From Betaproteobacteria bacterium (GTDB lineage Bacteria > Pseudomonadota > Gammaproteobacteria > Burkholderiales > Thiobacillaceae), in assembly GCA_016234655.1 (NCBI GenBank), contig JACRAU010000004.1:62001-126000 (forward strand): 64,000 nucleotides of DNA, written 5' to 3'. Positions 36,312 through 45,098 of the stretch are shown one piece after another (the stretch's first letter is position 1; every line of letters starts with the position of its first letter). Made by a program: the position numbers and the translations under genes. The notes beneath the pieces are model-generated. The model saw only the letters and a list, made by a program, of their open reading frames with translations, had not been told where the DNA came from and searched no databases.

Positions 36312-36904
36312 GGGTTGGTACAACTGGACACATTGACTGGCGGACTATCTTTGTTCGGGATGCCGTCGCCATCGCTGTCGATGGCCACGCGCACTCGGCC
36401 GGCCCCGCCCACCACGACCGCCCGTGAACGGGAGTCACCGCCTTGCTGCAACACGCCGCCATGGCAGAACACGAAGGTACCCGAATTGGTGCTTTCACCC
36501 GTCGATTTGAAACGGATGAAATTGGTGAAGTTGTTGTTGGCATAAAGCGTCAAGGGCGAAGGCAGGGCCTCGCCGACCTTCAACACCGTCTCGCCGGCAT
36601 CGAGAATGCCATCTTGATCGCTGTCGACGAATAGCGACCAGCCGGCACTGCCCCAATCCCCGGCGGTCGCGGAATTTTTTACCAAGGAAACCGAGATGCC
36701 ACGGCGAATCGCCTCGCTGCGCGCGGTGTTCAGCGCCGCGACGAAGTCGTTGGCGCCGGCCACCAGACGATTATTGATGAAGAAACTCTGGAAATTCGGG
36801 ATGGCCAGCCCGAGCAGGACGGCGGCGACCGCGATCGTCACCAGGAGTTCGACCAGGGTGAAACCCAAGGAAACACTACATCGGTATTGGCGGTTTACTG
36901 GCAT
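36308..36904 (-). CDS. fimT: GspH/FimT-family minor pilin
   Basis: A 198-residue pseudopilin with prepilin start LGFTLVELLVTIAVAAVLLG and continuation AIPNFQSFFINNRLVAGANDFVAAL in the FimT manner. The C-terminus has a Ca2+-site-like DSDGDGIPN and a pair of cysteines (FCHG, SCTNP). It is the first gene of the minor pilin operon, so the promoter for all six genes should lie in the 196-bp gap to thiO; no clear sigma-54 or sigma-70 site is obvious by eye. FimT relatives are known to bind DNA in pilus-mediated uptake. Confidence 0.88.
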   Translation of the reverse strand: MPVNRQYRCSVSLGFTLVELLVTIAVAAVLLGLAIPNFQSFFINNRLVAGANDFVAALNTARSEAIRRGISVSLVKNSATAGDWGSAGWSLFVDSDQDGILDAGETVLKVGEALPSPLTLYANNNFTNFIRFKSTGESTNSGTFVFCHGGVLQQGGDSRSRAVVVGGAGRVRVAIDSDGDGIPNKDSPPVNVSSCTNP

Positions 36905-37100
36905 CGACGGTCTCTGTCCGATAACTTCAACAGCCCGCCCTCTTTCTCTCCGCCTCTGCGAGAAGCACGGGGCATAACCCTACATCGGCATTTTAGGCCG
37001 AAACCTTTTGATTCGCTTGGAGACTGCCACAGATACCCCATGTAGGCAATATAGAAAAATCGACAAGCCCAGTAGAATCGAGGCATTCAAGACCCATGCC

Positions 37101-38189
37101 ATGACTACTCACGTTCTCATCATCGGGGCCGGCGCCATCGGCCTATCCAGCGCCTTTGCCCTCGCCCAAACCGGCCATCGCGTCACCTTGCTCGATCGCG
37201 GCCCGGCCGGCGGCGAATCGACCTGGGCCGGGGCCGGCATCCTTTCCTCGCTGCCGCCATGGGGCTATGGGTCCGAAATCAACGACCTGATCCGGCGTGG
37301 CAGCCGGCTGTGGCCGGAATGGGCCGAGCGGCTCAAACGACTCTCAGGCCTTGACCCGGAATACCTACCCAGCGGCATGTTGGCCCTGGATATCGCCGAG
37401 TGCGCAGCGGCCGAATGCTGGTGCCGCGAGCACGACTGGCCCCTGGCCGAACCGCCCGCCACGGTCGCCCGCCTGATTGGCCGACCGAGCCAGGCCTTAT
37501 GGCTGCCGGCGATCGGGCAGCTACGCAACCCACGCCTGGCCCAAGCCTTACGCCAAACCGTCCAAACCCTGGGCTGCGACATCCAGACCCATCGCGCGGC
37601 ATTGAATCTGGTCTATGAAGAGGGCCGCATCGCCGGGGTGGCGACAGCGGACGGGCTACTGCAAGCCGACGTTTATGTCGTGGCCGCCGGGGCTTGGACG
37701 CGAAGCTTGCTGGCCGACAATGCCGCCGGCCTCGATATCCAGCCGGTGCGCGGCCAGATATTGCTGTTCAAGGCACCACCCGGCCTGTTGCCCTGCATCG
37801 TCTACCGCAATGGGCATTACCTAGTTCCCCGAGCCGACGGCCACATCCTGGCCGGCAGCACCCTGGAGTTCGTCGGCTACGACAAGAGCACTACCGAGGC
37901 TGCCAAAGACGAACTGCTGAGCTTTGCCCATGACTTATTACCCGAATTGGATGCATCGGCCGTCGTCCGCCAGTGGGCCGGCCTGCGGCCGGGCTCGCCT
38001 AAAAACATTCCGACCATCGCGCGCCACCCCCACTATGGCAACCTTTATGTTAACAGCGGGCATTTCCGCTACGGCGTGACCATGGCCCCAGCCAGCGCCG
38101 AAATCCTGGCCCGCCTGATCACCGGCCAAGGCGAGTCGCTCGACCCCGCACCCTATGCTTGGCCCAACCGCCAATTAGACAAAGTATAG
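37101..38189 (+). CDS. thiO: Glycine oxidase ThiO
   Basis: A 362-residue FAD-dependent amine oxidase that oxidises glycine to the imine used for thiazole formation in thiamine synthesis. The N-terminus has the FAD motif VLIIGAGAIGLSSAFALA (GxGxxG). ThiO landmarks STWAGAGILS, VRGQILLF and YLVPRADGHILAGST are present, with the C-terminal NSGHFRYGVTMAPA. The start MTTHVLI fits homologues; the frame is open upstream. No other thi gene and no thiamine riboswitch are nearby. Divergent from fimT. Confidence 0.88.
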   Translation: MTTHVLIIGAGAIGLSSAFALAQTGHRVTLLDRGPAGGESTWAGAGILSSLPPWGYGSEINDLIRRGSRLWPEWAERLKRLSGLDPEYLPSGMLALDIAECAAAECWCREHDWPLAEPPATVARLIGRPSQALWLPAIGQLRNPRLAQALRQTVQTLGCDIQTHRAALNLVYEEGRIAGVATADGLLQADVYVVAAGAWTRSLLADNAAGLDIQPVRGQILLFKAPPGLLPCIVYRNGHYLVPRADGHILAGSTLEFVGYDKSTTEAAKDELLSFAHDLLPELDASAVVRQWAGLRPGSPKNIPTIARHPHYGNLYVNSGHFRYGVTMAPASAEILARLITGQGESLDPAPYAWPNRQLDKV

Positions 38190-38233
38190 TCACTTGCCTA
38201 GAATGACTTAACCTGTTGAACCAAAGAAGAATT

Positions 38234-38665
38234 ATGCTGCGCCACGCCAACCCGAACTTGAGCCGTGAAGACATGGCCCAGTTGCTCAGACAACACCACA
38301 TCACGCCGACCCATCAGCGCATCGAGATCGCGCATGCCATGTTTTCCCGTTGTGAGCACCTCTCGGCCGACCAGATCATGGCCAGCGTGAATCTGCGCCA
38401 CTCCGAGACCTCCAAGGCGACGGTCTACAACACGCTCAAATTGTTTTTGGAAAAAGGCCTGATCCGGGAAGTCATCGTCGATCCCAGCCGGGTGTTCTAC
38501 GACCCGAATACGACACCGCATCATCACTTCTTCAACGTCGAAACCGGCGAACTGACCGATATTCACGAAGATGCCATGCAACTGAGCGGCCTGCCGCCCT
38601 TGCCCCCCGGCATGATGACCGACAGCGTCGACATCATCGTGCGCATTCGGCCGACTGCGGCATAA
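38234..38665 (+). CDS. Fur-family transcriptional regulator
   Basis: A 143-residue regulator of the Fur superfamily. N-terminal winged helix (HHITPTHQRIEIAHAMF, TVYNTLKLFLEKGLI) and dimerisation domain with PHHHFFNVETGELTDI (metal-site histidines). The C-terminal CxxC pairs of zinc-structured Fur/PerR are absent, which is more like the Irr subgroup, so iron/haem sensing is a possibility but not shown. The ATG has AAAGAAGA upstream. Targets are unknown. A tRNA-Thr gene follows. Confidence 0.85.
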   Translation: MLRHANPNLSREDMAQLLRQHHITPTHQRIEIAHAMFSRCEHLSADQIMASVNLRHSETSKATVYNTLKLFLEKGLIREVIVDPSRVFYDPNTTPHHHFFNVETGELTDIHEDAMQLSGLPPLPPGMMTDSVDIIVRIRPTAA

Positions 38666-38705
38666 ATCGACTGCATCGGTGCAAGCCAGGACGAAGCGGC
38701 TTTGC

Positions 38706-38711
38706 TATAAT
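38706..38711 (+). promoter_or_regulatory. -10 element of tRNA-Thr
   Basis: TATAAT at 38706-38711, 11 bases before the tRNA's first base, is a perfect -10 box; the -35 region is not obvious. Confidence 0.6.
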
Positions 38712-38722
38712 CCGCCGCCGAC

Positions 38723-38798
38723 GCCGGTGTAGCTCAGTTGGTAGAGCAGCGCATTCGTAATGCGAAGGTCGGGGGTTCGACTCCTCTCACCGGCACCA
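38723..38798 (+). tRNA. tRNA-Thr (anticodon CGT)
   Basis: A 76-nt cloverleaf ending in encoded CCA: acceptor stem GCCGGTG / CACCGGC, D-arm with AGCTCAGTTGGTAGAGC, anticodon loop TTCGTAA (anticodon CGT), T-arm GGGGGTTCGACTCCTC. It reads ACG codons. All conserved bases are present. Confidence 0.97.
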
Positions 38799-38823
38799 CC
38801 CTTATTCCGCACAGACCCTAAAC

Positions 38824-39792
38824 GTGGCCACTTCGCCCCTGACTTCCTTGCTCGCCCAGGACATGGCGGAGATCGACGCCGTCATCCGCGACCGGCTGCA
38901 TTCCGAGGTCGCCCTCGTGCGCCAGGTCGCGGAATACATCGTCAGCAGCGGCGGCAAGCGTCTGCGTCCCGCTCTGGTCGTGCTCGCGGCCAAGTCCTTG
39001 GGCTACCAAGGACGCCATCACCACGAGCTGGCCGCCGTGGTCGAATTCATCCACACCGCCACCCTGTTGCACGACGACGTGGTCGACGACTCCGCGCTAC
39101 GGCGTGGCCACGACACCGCGAACGCCTTGTTCGGCAATGCCGCCAGCGTGCTGGTCGGCGATTTTCTCTATTCCCGCGCCTTCCAAATGATGGTCGGCGT
39201 GCAGGATATGCGGGTGATGGAAATCCTGTCGGACGCGACCAACGTGATCGCGGAAGGCGAAGTCCTTCAGTTGATGAACTGCAACGACCCCGATATCTCG
39301 GTGAACGATTACCTCAAGGTCATCCGCTTCAAGACCGCCAAGTTGTTCGAGGCCGCCACGCAACTCGGCGCGGTGATCTCGAAAGCGCCGCCCGAGATCG
39401 AGCAGGCCTTGGCCACCTACGGCATGCACTTGGGCACGGCCTTCCAATTGATCGACGATGTGCTCGACTATTCCGGCGACAGCGGCCAGACCGGCAAGAA
39501 TGTCGGCGACGACCTGGCCGAGGGCAAACCCACGCTGCCCTTGCTGCACGCCATGAGCCACGGCACGGAAGACCAGGCACAGCTCATCCGCGCCGCCATC
39601 GAGAACGGCAACGCCGATCATTTCCAAGCCATTCTGGACATCATTCGCGCCACCGGCGCGCTGGACCATACCCGGCGCCAGGCCGAGGCCGAGGCACGAA
39701 CCGCCCAAGCCGCAATTTCTGTATTGCCGGATGGCGAATATAAACAGGCTCTGATAGAATTGTCGGCCTTCGCGGTCAGCCGCGATCACTAA
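38824..39792 (+). CDS. ispB: Octaprenyl (polyprenyl) diphosphate synthase
   Basis: Makes the long isoprenoid tail of ubiquinone from farnesyl diphosphate and isopentenyl diphosphate. The 322-residue product has both Asp-rich motifs: LLHDDVVDDS (first) and LIDDVLDYSGD (second), and GGKRLRPALV. The start is GTG at 38824 (MATSPLTS), 25 bp after the tRNA-Thr. It lies between two tRNA genes; tRNA-Pro follows within 20 bp. Its product would supply the side chain used by the UbiA encoded at 57.7 kb. Confidence 0.94.
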   Translation: MATSPLTSLLAQDMAEIDAVIRDRLHSEVALVRQVAEYIVSSGGKRLRPALVVLAAKSLGYQGRHHHELAAVVEFIHTATLLHDDVVDDSALRRGHDTANALFGNAASVLVGDFLYSRAFQMMVGVQDMRVMEILSDATNVIAEGEVLQLMNCNDPDISVNDYLKVIRFKTAKLFEAATQLGAVISKAPPEIEQALATYGMHLGTAFQLIDDVLDYSGDSGQTGKNVGDDLAEGKPTLPLLHAMSHGTEDQAQLIRAAIENGNADHFQAILDIIRATGALDHTRRQAEAEARTAQAAISVLPDGEYKQALIELSAFAVSRDH

Positions 39793-39809
39793 GTATCTGC
39801 AAAGATCGT

Positions 39810-39886
39810 CGGGGTGTAGCTTAGCCTGGTAGAGCGCCACGTTCGGGACGTGGAGGCCGGAGGTTCGAATCCTCTCACCCCGACCA
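39810..39886 (+). tRNA. tRNA-Pro (anticodon CGG)
   Basis: A 77-nt cloverleaf with encoded CCA: acceptor stem CGGGGTG / CACCCCG, anticodon stem CCACG/CGTGG with loop TTCGGGA (anticodon CGG), T-arm with GGTTCGAATCC. It reads CCG codons. The C1-G72 start is typical of proteobacterial tRNA-Pro. Confidence 0.97.
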
Positions 39887-39922
39887 CCCACTCGCACTTT
39901 TCGTGCACAAAATCCCGCAGGA

Positions 39923-41626
39923 TTACCTGACCTCGCTGAACGTCAACGGGATGTCCACTTGTTGGCTGATCGGCTGGCTCATCGAAGTCGGGACACTGAT
40001 GCCCGCCGGAATCGAGCCCGCATCGATCGGCGCGGTCACCGTGCCCGTGATCGATAGCTTCGCCGTCGCCGGCAATTGACCCGCCGCCGTCAGCGGTATG
40101 GCCATTTCCAGCGTGCCGCCGCCGGTCGCGCCGTTGCTGGACACGGACGACCAGTTGCCGACGTACTTCATATTGTTCTGCGCGCTATTCCCGGTCAGCA
40201 CCCCGGAAAAACGGCCGGTCGTATCGACCGTGACCGTGTAGCTCACCGGCGGAATCGTGTACCCCGGCACCACCTGCGGCACGTTATAGGTGCCCGTGAT
40301 GACCATCGGCGGGTCCATCCGCACGGCCCCCTCGACGCTGCCGGTCAAGGTGACCCCGCTCGCGCTCGGCACCAAGGAGGCGATCAACCGCCCCTCAGTG
40401 ATAACGCTGGTCGAGAAGCTCTGGTTGAAGTTCAAAGCCGGGATGCTGATCGGGATGGTGACCGGCACGGTTTGCGCGAGGTCCAGATCATAGCGGCCGT
40501 TGGGCGGGAACTGCGAACCCATGGTGACCGCCTGTGACGGCAGCACGATGTCGAAACTAATGTCGTAAGGCATTTCCTTGCCGTCGGCGCCATGGCCCTT
40601 ACCCTGAATCCTGGCATTCCACTGCAAACCGCCCTTGTGGGTAAAGGTGATCGGGAGATGCACCTTGTCCCGGTTGTCGGCATAGTAGCCCGTCAGATTG
40701 CCGGTGCCGACATCGTAATCGGTGCTGTAGCTGAACGACATGCCGTTCGACGCCACGGTGCCGCTCACCTGCGCGATCAGGTCGCCGGCATCGTTATAGA
40801 TGAACGAGAGGTCGCCGGCGATGCCGGTATTGCTCGGGGTCAGCGCCGTGACCTTGCCGGTCGAGTCGGTCATGGTGCCGCTGATGCTGGCGCCATGCAG
40901 CATGCCCAAGCCGGGGTTCTTGCCGGCCGCCTGCTGCGTCGCACCGGTCTCCAGGGTCATCGCGGTGATGCTGTGCGGCAGGTCGAAGCTGCGCACCAGC
41001 ACGCTGACCGGCCCGACATAGGCATATTTCTGCTCCCGTGCCAGCGCGTTGTTGTAATAGAACTTCAGGACATCCTTTTCCCAGACGATGCGATAGTCGC
41101 CGCAATAATTACTGCCCGAGCGGGTGGCGCTGCTTATCGCCCTGACATCGTGGCTGCCGCCATTCAAGACGATGGTATTCAGGCCGGAATGATCCCAGCG
41201 CTGCGTTACGCCGAACTCTTGGGTGATGAGGTATTGCTTGCTTTTCGATGCCCCGGTGAACGCCGGGTTCTTGCGGCCGACAAAGATGTTGTTGTAGCCG
41301 TAGCGGGTCACCGGGAAGCACCCGGTCCACGACAAGGTAAAGGGCGGCTTGAATTCCGCCACCGTCACCGCTTCGTCGTAGTCGACCCCTTGCCCGTCGC
41401 CCGGCGTGGCGCCGCCGAACCAGATGTTGTAGGGGTTGCCGTCCTTGTCGACATCGGGCTTGTCGTAGCCCACGCTGTCGCCGACCGTCAGCGTGCCGCC
41501 TTGCACCCCGGCGGTACCGTAGACCTTCCATTGCGAGATATCCAACAGATCGGTCGTCGCCGCCCCGGCACCGGCTTGCCATGCCACGGCAAGCACGCCG
41601 ATCATCACCTTAGCCGATTGCCTCAT
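39923..41626 (-). CDS. Large secreted beta-rich protein of unknown function
   Basis: A 567-residue protein with a clear signal peptide (cleavage near AGAGAATT) and no membrane segment. Residues ~30-230 read like a lectin-like jelly roll (WKVYGTAGVQGGTLTVGD, RIVWEKDVLKFYYNNALA). The rest is Gly/Ser/Thr/Val-rich with repeating strand patterns and many Thr-Gly-Thr steps (GTMTDSTGKV, GTYNVPQV), typical of extracellular or outer-membrane-associated proteins. Cysteines are few. Strong ribosome site AGGAGG. It lies alone, downstream of tRNA-Pro on the opposite strand; I do not recognise a family. Confidence 0.75.
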   Translation of the reverse strand: MRQSAKVMIGVLAVAWQAGAGAATTDLLDISQWKVYGTAGVQGGTLTVGDSVGYDKPDVDKDGNPYNIWFGGATPGDGQGVDYDEAVTVAEFKPPFTLSWTGCFPVTRYGYNNIFVGRKNPAFTGASKSKQYLITQEFGVTQRWDHSGLNTIVLNGGSHDVRAISSATRSGSNYCGDYRIVWEKDVLKFYYNNALAREQKYAYVGPVSVLVRSFDLPHSITAMTLETGATQQAAGKNPGLGMLHGASISGTMTDSTGKVTALTPSNTGIAGDLSFIYNDAGDLIAQVSGTVASNGMSFSYSTDYDVGTGNLTGYYADNRDKVHLPITFTHKGGLQWNARIQGKGHGADGKEMPYDISFDIVLPSQAVTMGSQFPPNGRYDLDLAQTVPVTIPISIPALNFNQSFSTSVITEGRLIASLVPSASGVTLTGSVEGAVRMDPPMVITGTYNVPQVVPGYTIPPVSYTVTVDTTGRFSGVLTGNSAQNNMKYVGNWSSVSSNGATGGGTLEMAIPLTAAGQLPATAKLSITGTVTAPIDAGSIPAGISVPTSMSQPISQQVDIPLTFSEVR

Positions 41627-41709
41627 TTTGACCTCCTGTACACAGGCTGCCTTTCAATATCTCCTTATCTTTTTATAGCCCGTGGAAGAGGAAAATACAG
41701 GCCCGGATA

Positions 41710-42354
41710 TCAAGCGCCACCCCGATCCAGGGTCCGCAAGAATTCGTTGCGCCATTGAGCCTCTTGCTTGAAGCAACCGGTAAAGGCCTGGGTCACCACC
41801 CGCTCGTCGCCGCGCCGGTCCTCGCCCAACAGCAGGCACAACTGCTCGGCCTCGACCACGCAGGCCGCCCCCCTCGCCTTGCCGTGGATCACCAAGGCCT
41901 CGGCGATGTCGCGCGTCATCCATTCCTGGTAGGTAAAGCGGTGGCCGATGGCATCGACCATGCGGGCGATGCGGCCGAAGCCATGCAGGCGCCCGCCCGG
42001 CACATAGGCCACATGGGCCACCCCGCGAAAGGGCACGAGGTGGTGCGGACACACGCCATGCACCGCGATGCCGCGCACCACCACCATGTCGTCGCGCGGG
42101 TCGGCGAAGCCCTCGCCCAGGGCCTCGCCCGGGTCCATTTCGTAGCCGCCGAGCAGGCGGCGCTGCCACAACTCGCGCACCCGTTGCGCGGTGCGGCCGG
42201 TGTGCACGCTATCCGGCTCGACACCGCAGGCCCTGAGCAGGGCGGTGATCGCCTGCTCGAAGGCGGCCGGGTCGAATTGGCCGGCACGCGGAATACCCAG
42301 CTCCCCGGCCGGAGGCGGGGTGCAGCCATGGTCGCTACAGTCAGTCATCGTCAT
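41710..42354 (-). CDS. folE: GTP cyclohydrolase I
   Basis: Converts GTP to dihydroneopterin triphosphate, first step of folate/pterin synthesis. The 214-residue product has the zinc/catalytic motifs GVCPHHLVPF (Cys, His) and TQAFTGCF (second Cys), and the substrate segment HTGRTAQRV. An N-terminal extension before the core is rich in Pro/Gly. The start MTMTDCSD could also be at the second ATG, two codons later. It forms a likely operon with the membrane protein gene 3 bp upstream of its start. Confidence 0.92.
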   Translation of the reverse strand: MTMTDCSDHGCTPPPAGELGIPRAGQFDPAAFEQAITALLRACGVEPDSVHTGRTAQRVRELWQRRLLGGYEMDPGEALGEGFADPRDDMVVVRGIAVHGVCPHHLVPFRGVAHVAYVPGGRLHGFGRIARMVDAIGHRFTYQEWMTRDIAEALVIHGKARGAACVVEAEQLCLLLGEDRRGDERVVTQAFTGCFKQEAQWRNEFLRTLDRGGA

Positions 42355-42357
42355 CTC

Positions 42358-43017
42358 TCAAAGAAAGCCACGTTGGCGCATTTGCCGATCATGCAGCCGG
42401 GACAACAACAGGAGCGCGGCGACGGCCCCCAGCAAGGCCAGGAACATATCCCACTGGGTATCCCAGACATCGCCCTGCGTGGCCAGAAAGGCCACCGCCT
42501 CGTCGCCCGTGGCCACGGCCACCCACCACTCCAGAAACTCATAAAAAGCGCTGATCGAAAGCGCCACGCAAACGACCAGGAAGCCCAACCAAGCACCCGG
42601 CCTCAAAGGCGAGGTGCGCAGCAATATCTCCCGAGCCAGGATGGCCGGCACGAAGCCCTGGGCAATGTGGCCCACCCGGTCATAGTGGTTCCGTGCCCAA
42701 CCGAACTCGGACCGGAGCCAATCGAACAAGGGCATCTCGGCATAAGTGTAATGTCCGCCGATCATCAAGATCACGGCATGGATCGCTATCAAGCCATAGG
42801 CCAAGGCGGTGAGGGGGAAACCGCGGTAGCTCAGCATCAACAGCGGCAAGGCCACCAACACGGGCAGGACTTCGAGAAACCACGTGAAACGGTCCTTGGG
42901 CGCATGGCCGGACCAGGCCAGCACGGCACCGACCGACAACAGCAACACGAACAGAAAGGGCCGATCGCGCGCGATGGGCCTGGACATGCCGCGAGGTTCG
43001 CCGCTATTCATATTCAT
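42358..43017 (-). CDS. DUF2238-family inner-membrane protein
   Basis: A 219-residue membrane protein with six to seven hydrophobic helices and the family's conserved block NHYDRVGHIAQGFVPAIL (which holds His and Arg in a loop) and FYEFLEWW. This matches the YjdF/DUF2238 family of unknown function. It immediately precedes folE on the same strand, so a shared transcript is likely; the functional link is not clear. Two closely spaced ATG codons at the start (MNMN) make the exact start uncertain. Confidence 0.8.
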   Translation of the reverse strand: MNMNSGEPRGMSRPIARDRPFLFVLLLSVGAVLAWSGHAPKDRFTWFLEVLPVLVALPLLMLSYRGFPLTALAYGLIAIHAVILMIGGHYTYAEMPLFDWLRSEFGWARNHYDRVGHIAQGFVPAILAREILLRTSPLRPGAWLGFLVVCVALSISAFYEFLEWWVAVATGDEAVAFLATQGDVWDTQWDMFLALLGAVAALLLLSRLHDRQMRQRGFL

Positions 43018-43096
43018 CGGTCATATTCATCGATAGCCACAATGTCAGGATTCGCCCAATATAACGACTAAAAGCGCAATGCCAATAGGAGGAAGC

Positions 43097-45049
43097 ATGC
43101 CCGAGACCGACACCCCCCAAGAGACGCTGGCCACCCGATCCGTGGGCCGGCGGTTCTTCGCTTGGACACGGACCATCAGGGCTCAAGTCGGCCTGGCCCT
43201 CGGCGTATTGTTTCTACTTCTGACCGGCAGCGTCGCCTACACCCTCTATCAACTCGATCTGCGCAAGCACGACTATGAAATCCTGAATCTGGCCGGCCAG
43301 CTGCGCGTCACCAGCCATGCCATGAGCAACCAGGCCCAAAACTACCTCAAGGATACACCGACCGATTACCAGGCCTATTACCGCGACCTGCGCCTGTTCT
43401 ATGGCGACCTGCAACGCAATGTCGCCCTCTACGACAAAATCATCAAGGGCTTCGAGGACCGCCGCCTCGATAGCGAGTTGACCGGCAAGCACGACCCCAT
43501 CTACTGCACCTGGGACGAGCGGTCGAAGTCGCAACTGAGCCGCACGGCCCTGGTCTGGCGCAATTTCCGCGCCGGCATGTTCAAGCAGTTGGGCGAGGAT
43601 CTCGATCAACCCCGGCTGAACTATGCCGCCGAATATATCGTGGCCCATGGTCCGGAACTGACCGAGGCCTCGAACAAGCTGGCCACCGCCTTCCAATCCA
43701 TGATGGAGGGCAAGCTCGCCATGATCAGCCTGTTCAACCGGGTCGTCCTGGGGCTGGCCGCCGTGCTGATGCTGGGTTTGGTGGCCCTGATCTATTTCAA
43801 CCTGGTGCGGCCGCTACGCCAGACGGTATCGGGCTTTGCCCGTGTCGCGCGCGGGGATTTCGGCCATCAGGTCGAAGTGCGCACCGGCAATGAGATCGGC
43901 CAGATGACCCAGGCCTTCAACCAACTATCGAAGCGCATTCATGCGCTGTTTCGCCTGACCGACCGGATCAACCAGGGCAACACCCTGGACGACAGCCTGC
44001 GCTTCGCCGCCGAGGAATTTCGCGGTTTCCTGCCGGTCGACTGGGTCGGCCTGTTTTTTCAATCGGCCGACGGCGAGCGCTGGGTATTGGAACGGCAGCA
44101 CGACACCGGCCCCAAGAGCCTGCGCGAAGGCGGCCATTTCACTCTGGCCGGCAAGCAGCCCCAGCCGACCGCCCCGCTCAATATCGCTGACCTGGGCCAA
44201 TATTCGGACGATGGCGATCTGTTCGCCGCGCTGCATAGGCACGGCTTTGCCTCGGCCACCCTACTTCCCCTGACCGGATCGGCCGACTCCAGAGCCCTGC
44301 TTGCCTTTGCCTCCCGGCAGCCGAACAGCTACACGCCCGAGCACGTCGAATTCCTGGCCAATGTGGCGGGACAGCTCACCCATGCCTTGGATAAAACCGT
44401 CTTTCTGGAAAATCTCGTGGTCGCGGCCGTGCAGGGCCTGGCCAAGCTGGCGGAAAGCCGCGACCCGGAAACCGGCGATCACTTATTGCGCATGGCGCTA
44501 TATGCCGCCATCGTGGCGGAGGAACTCGGCGAGAACGGCCAATACCGCGACCGGATCGACAGCGCCTACGTGCGCGAGGTCTTTCAGTTCGCGCCCATGC
44601 ACGACATCGGCAAGGTCGGCATCGCCGACCATATCCTGCTCAAGCCCGGCCGGCTCGACGATGAACAGCGGCGCGACATGGAGCGCCACCCGAGCATCGG
44701 CGCCGAGGTGCTGCGGCGTTGCGAGTCCCAGGTCAACGGCCTGGGCTATAGCATCTTCCAAGTCGCGATCGAGATCGCCGAATGCCACCACGAAAAGTTC
44801 AACGGCGGCGGCTACCCGCGCGGCCTACAGGGCGAGGACATCCCGCTCTCCGCGCGCATCGTCGCGGTGGCGGACGTATTCGATGCGCTGACCTCGAAGC
44901 GGCCCTACAAAGAGGCCTGGCCGGTGGAACGCGCCCTCGCCCTGCTCGACGAAGAGAGCGGCAACCATTTCGACCCCGAGGTCGTCGCGGCATTCCGCCG
45001 CGCCCTGCCGCGCGCGATGGAGGTCTACAACCGGCACAAGCATGTCTAA
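43097..45049 (+). CDS. Membrane HD-GYP cyclic-di-GMP phosphodiesterase with PilJ-like sensor
   Basis: A 650-residue protein: two membrane helices (about residues 32-54 and 220-242) around a helical periplasmic region with LNLAGQLRVTSHAMSNQAQ, resembling PilJ-type ligand-binding domains. A HAMP region, a GAF-like domain (about 300-440) and a C-terminal HD-GYP domain follow. The HD pair is intact (PMHDIGKVGI) and the GYP part reads CHHEKFNGGGYP, so the enzyme should cleave c-di-GMP. The start at MPETDTP has AGGAGG four bases upstream; an ATG six codons earlier lacks a site. Followed by a terminator. Confidence 0.92.
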   Translation: MPETDTPQETLATRSVGRRFFAWTRTIRAQVGLALGVLFLLLTGSVAYTLYQLDLRKHDYEILNLAGQLRVTSHAMSNQAQNYLKDTPTDYQAYYRDLRLFYGDLQRNVALYDKIIKGFEDRRLDSELTGKHDPIYCTWDERSKSQLSRTALVWRNFRAGMFKQLGEDLDQPRLNYAAEYIVAHGPELTEASNKLATAFQSMMEGKLAMISLFNRVVLGLAAVLMLGLVALIYFNLVRPLRQTVSGFARVARGDFGHQVEVRTGNEIGQMTQAFNQLSKRIHALFRLTDRINQGNTLDDSLRFAAEEFRGFLPVDWVGLFFQSADGERWVLERQHDTGPKSLREGGHFTLAGKQPQPTAPLNIADLGQYSDDGDLFAALHRHGFASATLLPLTGSADSRALLAFASRQPNSYTPEHVEFLANVAGQLTHALDKTVFLENLVVAAVQGLAKLAESRDPETGDHLLRMALYAAIVAEELGENGQYRDRIDSAYVREVFQFAPMHDIGKVGIADHILLKPGRLDDEQRRDMERHPSIGAEVLRRCESQVNGLGYSIFQVAIEIAECHHEKFNGGGYPRGLQGEDIPLSARIVAVADVFDALTSKRPYKEAWPVERALALLDEESGNHFDPEVVAAFRRALPRAMEVYNRHKHV

Positions 45050-45055
45050 AAACGC

Positions 45056-45081
45056 AAATGCCCGCGACTGGCGGGCATTTT
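45056..45081. terminator. Intrinsic terminator
   Basis: AAATGCCCGC (45056-45065) and GCGGGCATTT (45071-45080) form a perfect 10-bp stem with a 5-base loop and run into TTTT. It lies between two convergent gene ends and could serve both. Confidence 0.8.
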
Positions 45082-45098
45082 CACCGGGCTGTTTTTAC

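Noticed and set aside
36905-37100. Sigma-54 promoter upstream of fimT and thiamine riboswitch upstream of thiO
   Set aside because: No TGGC-N8-TTGC type match and no thiamine-aptamer core were seen in the gap.
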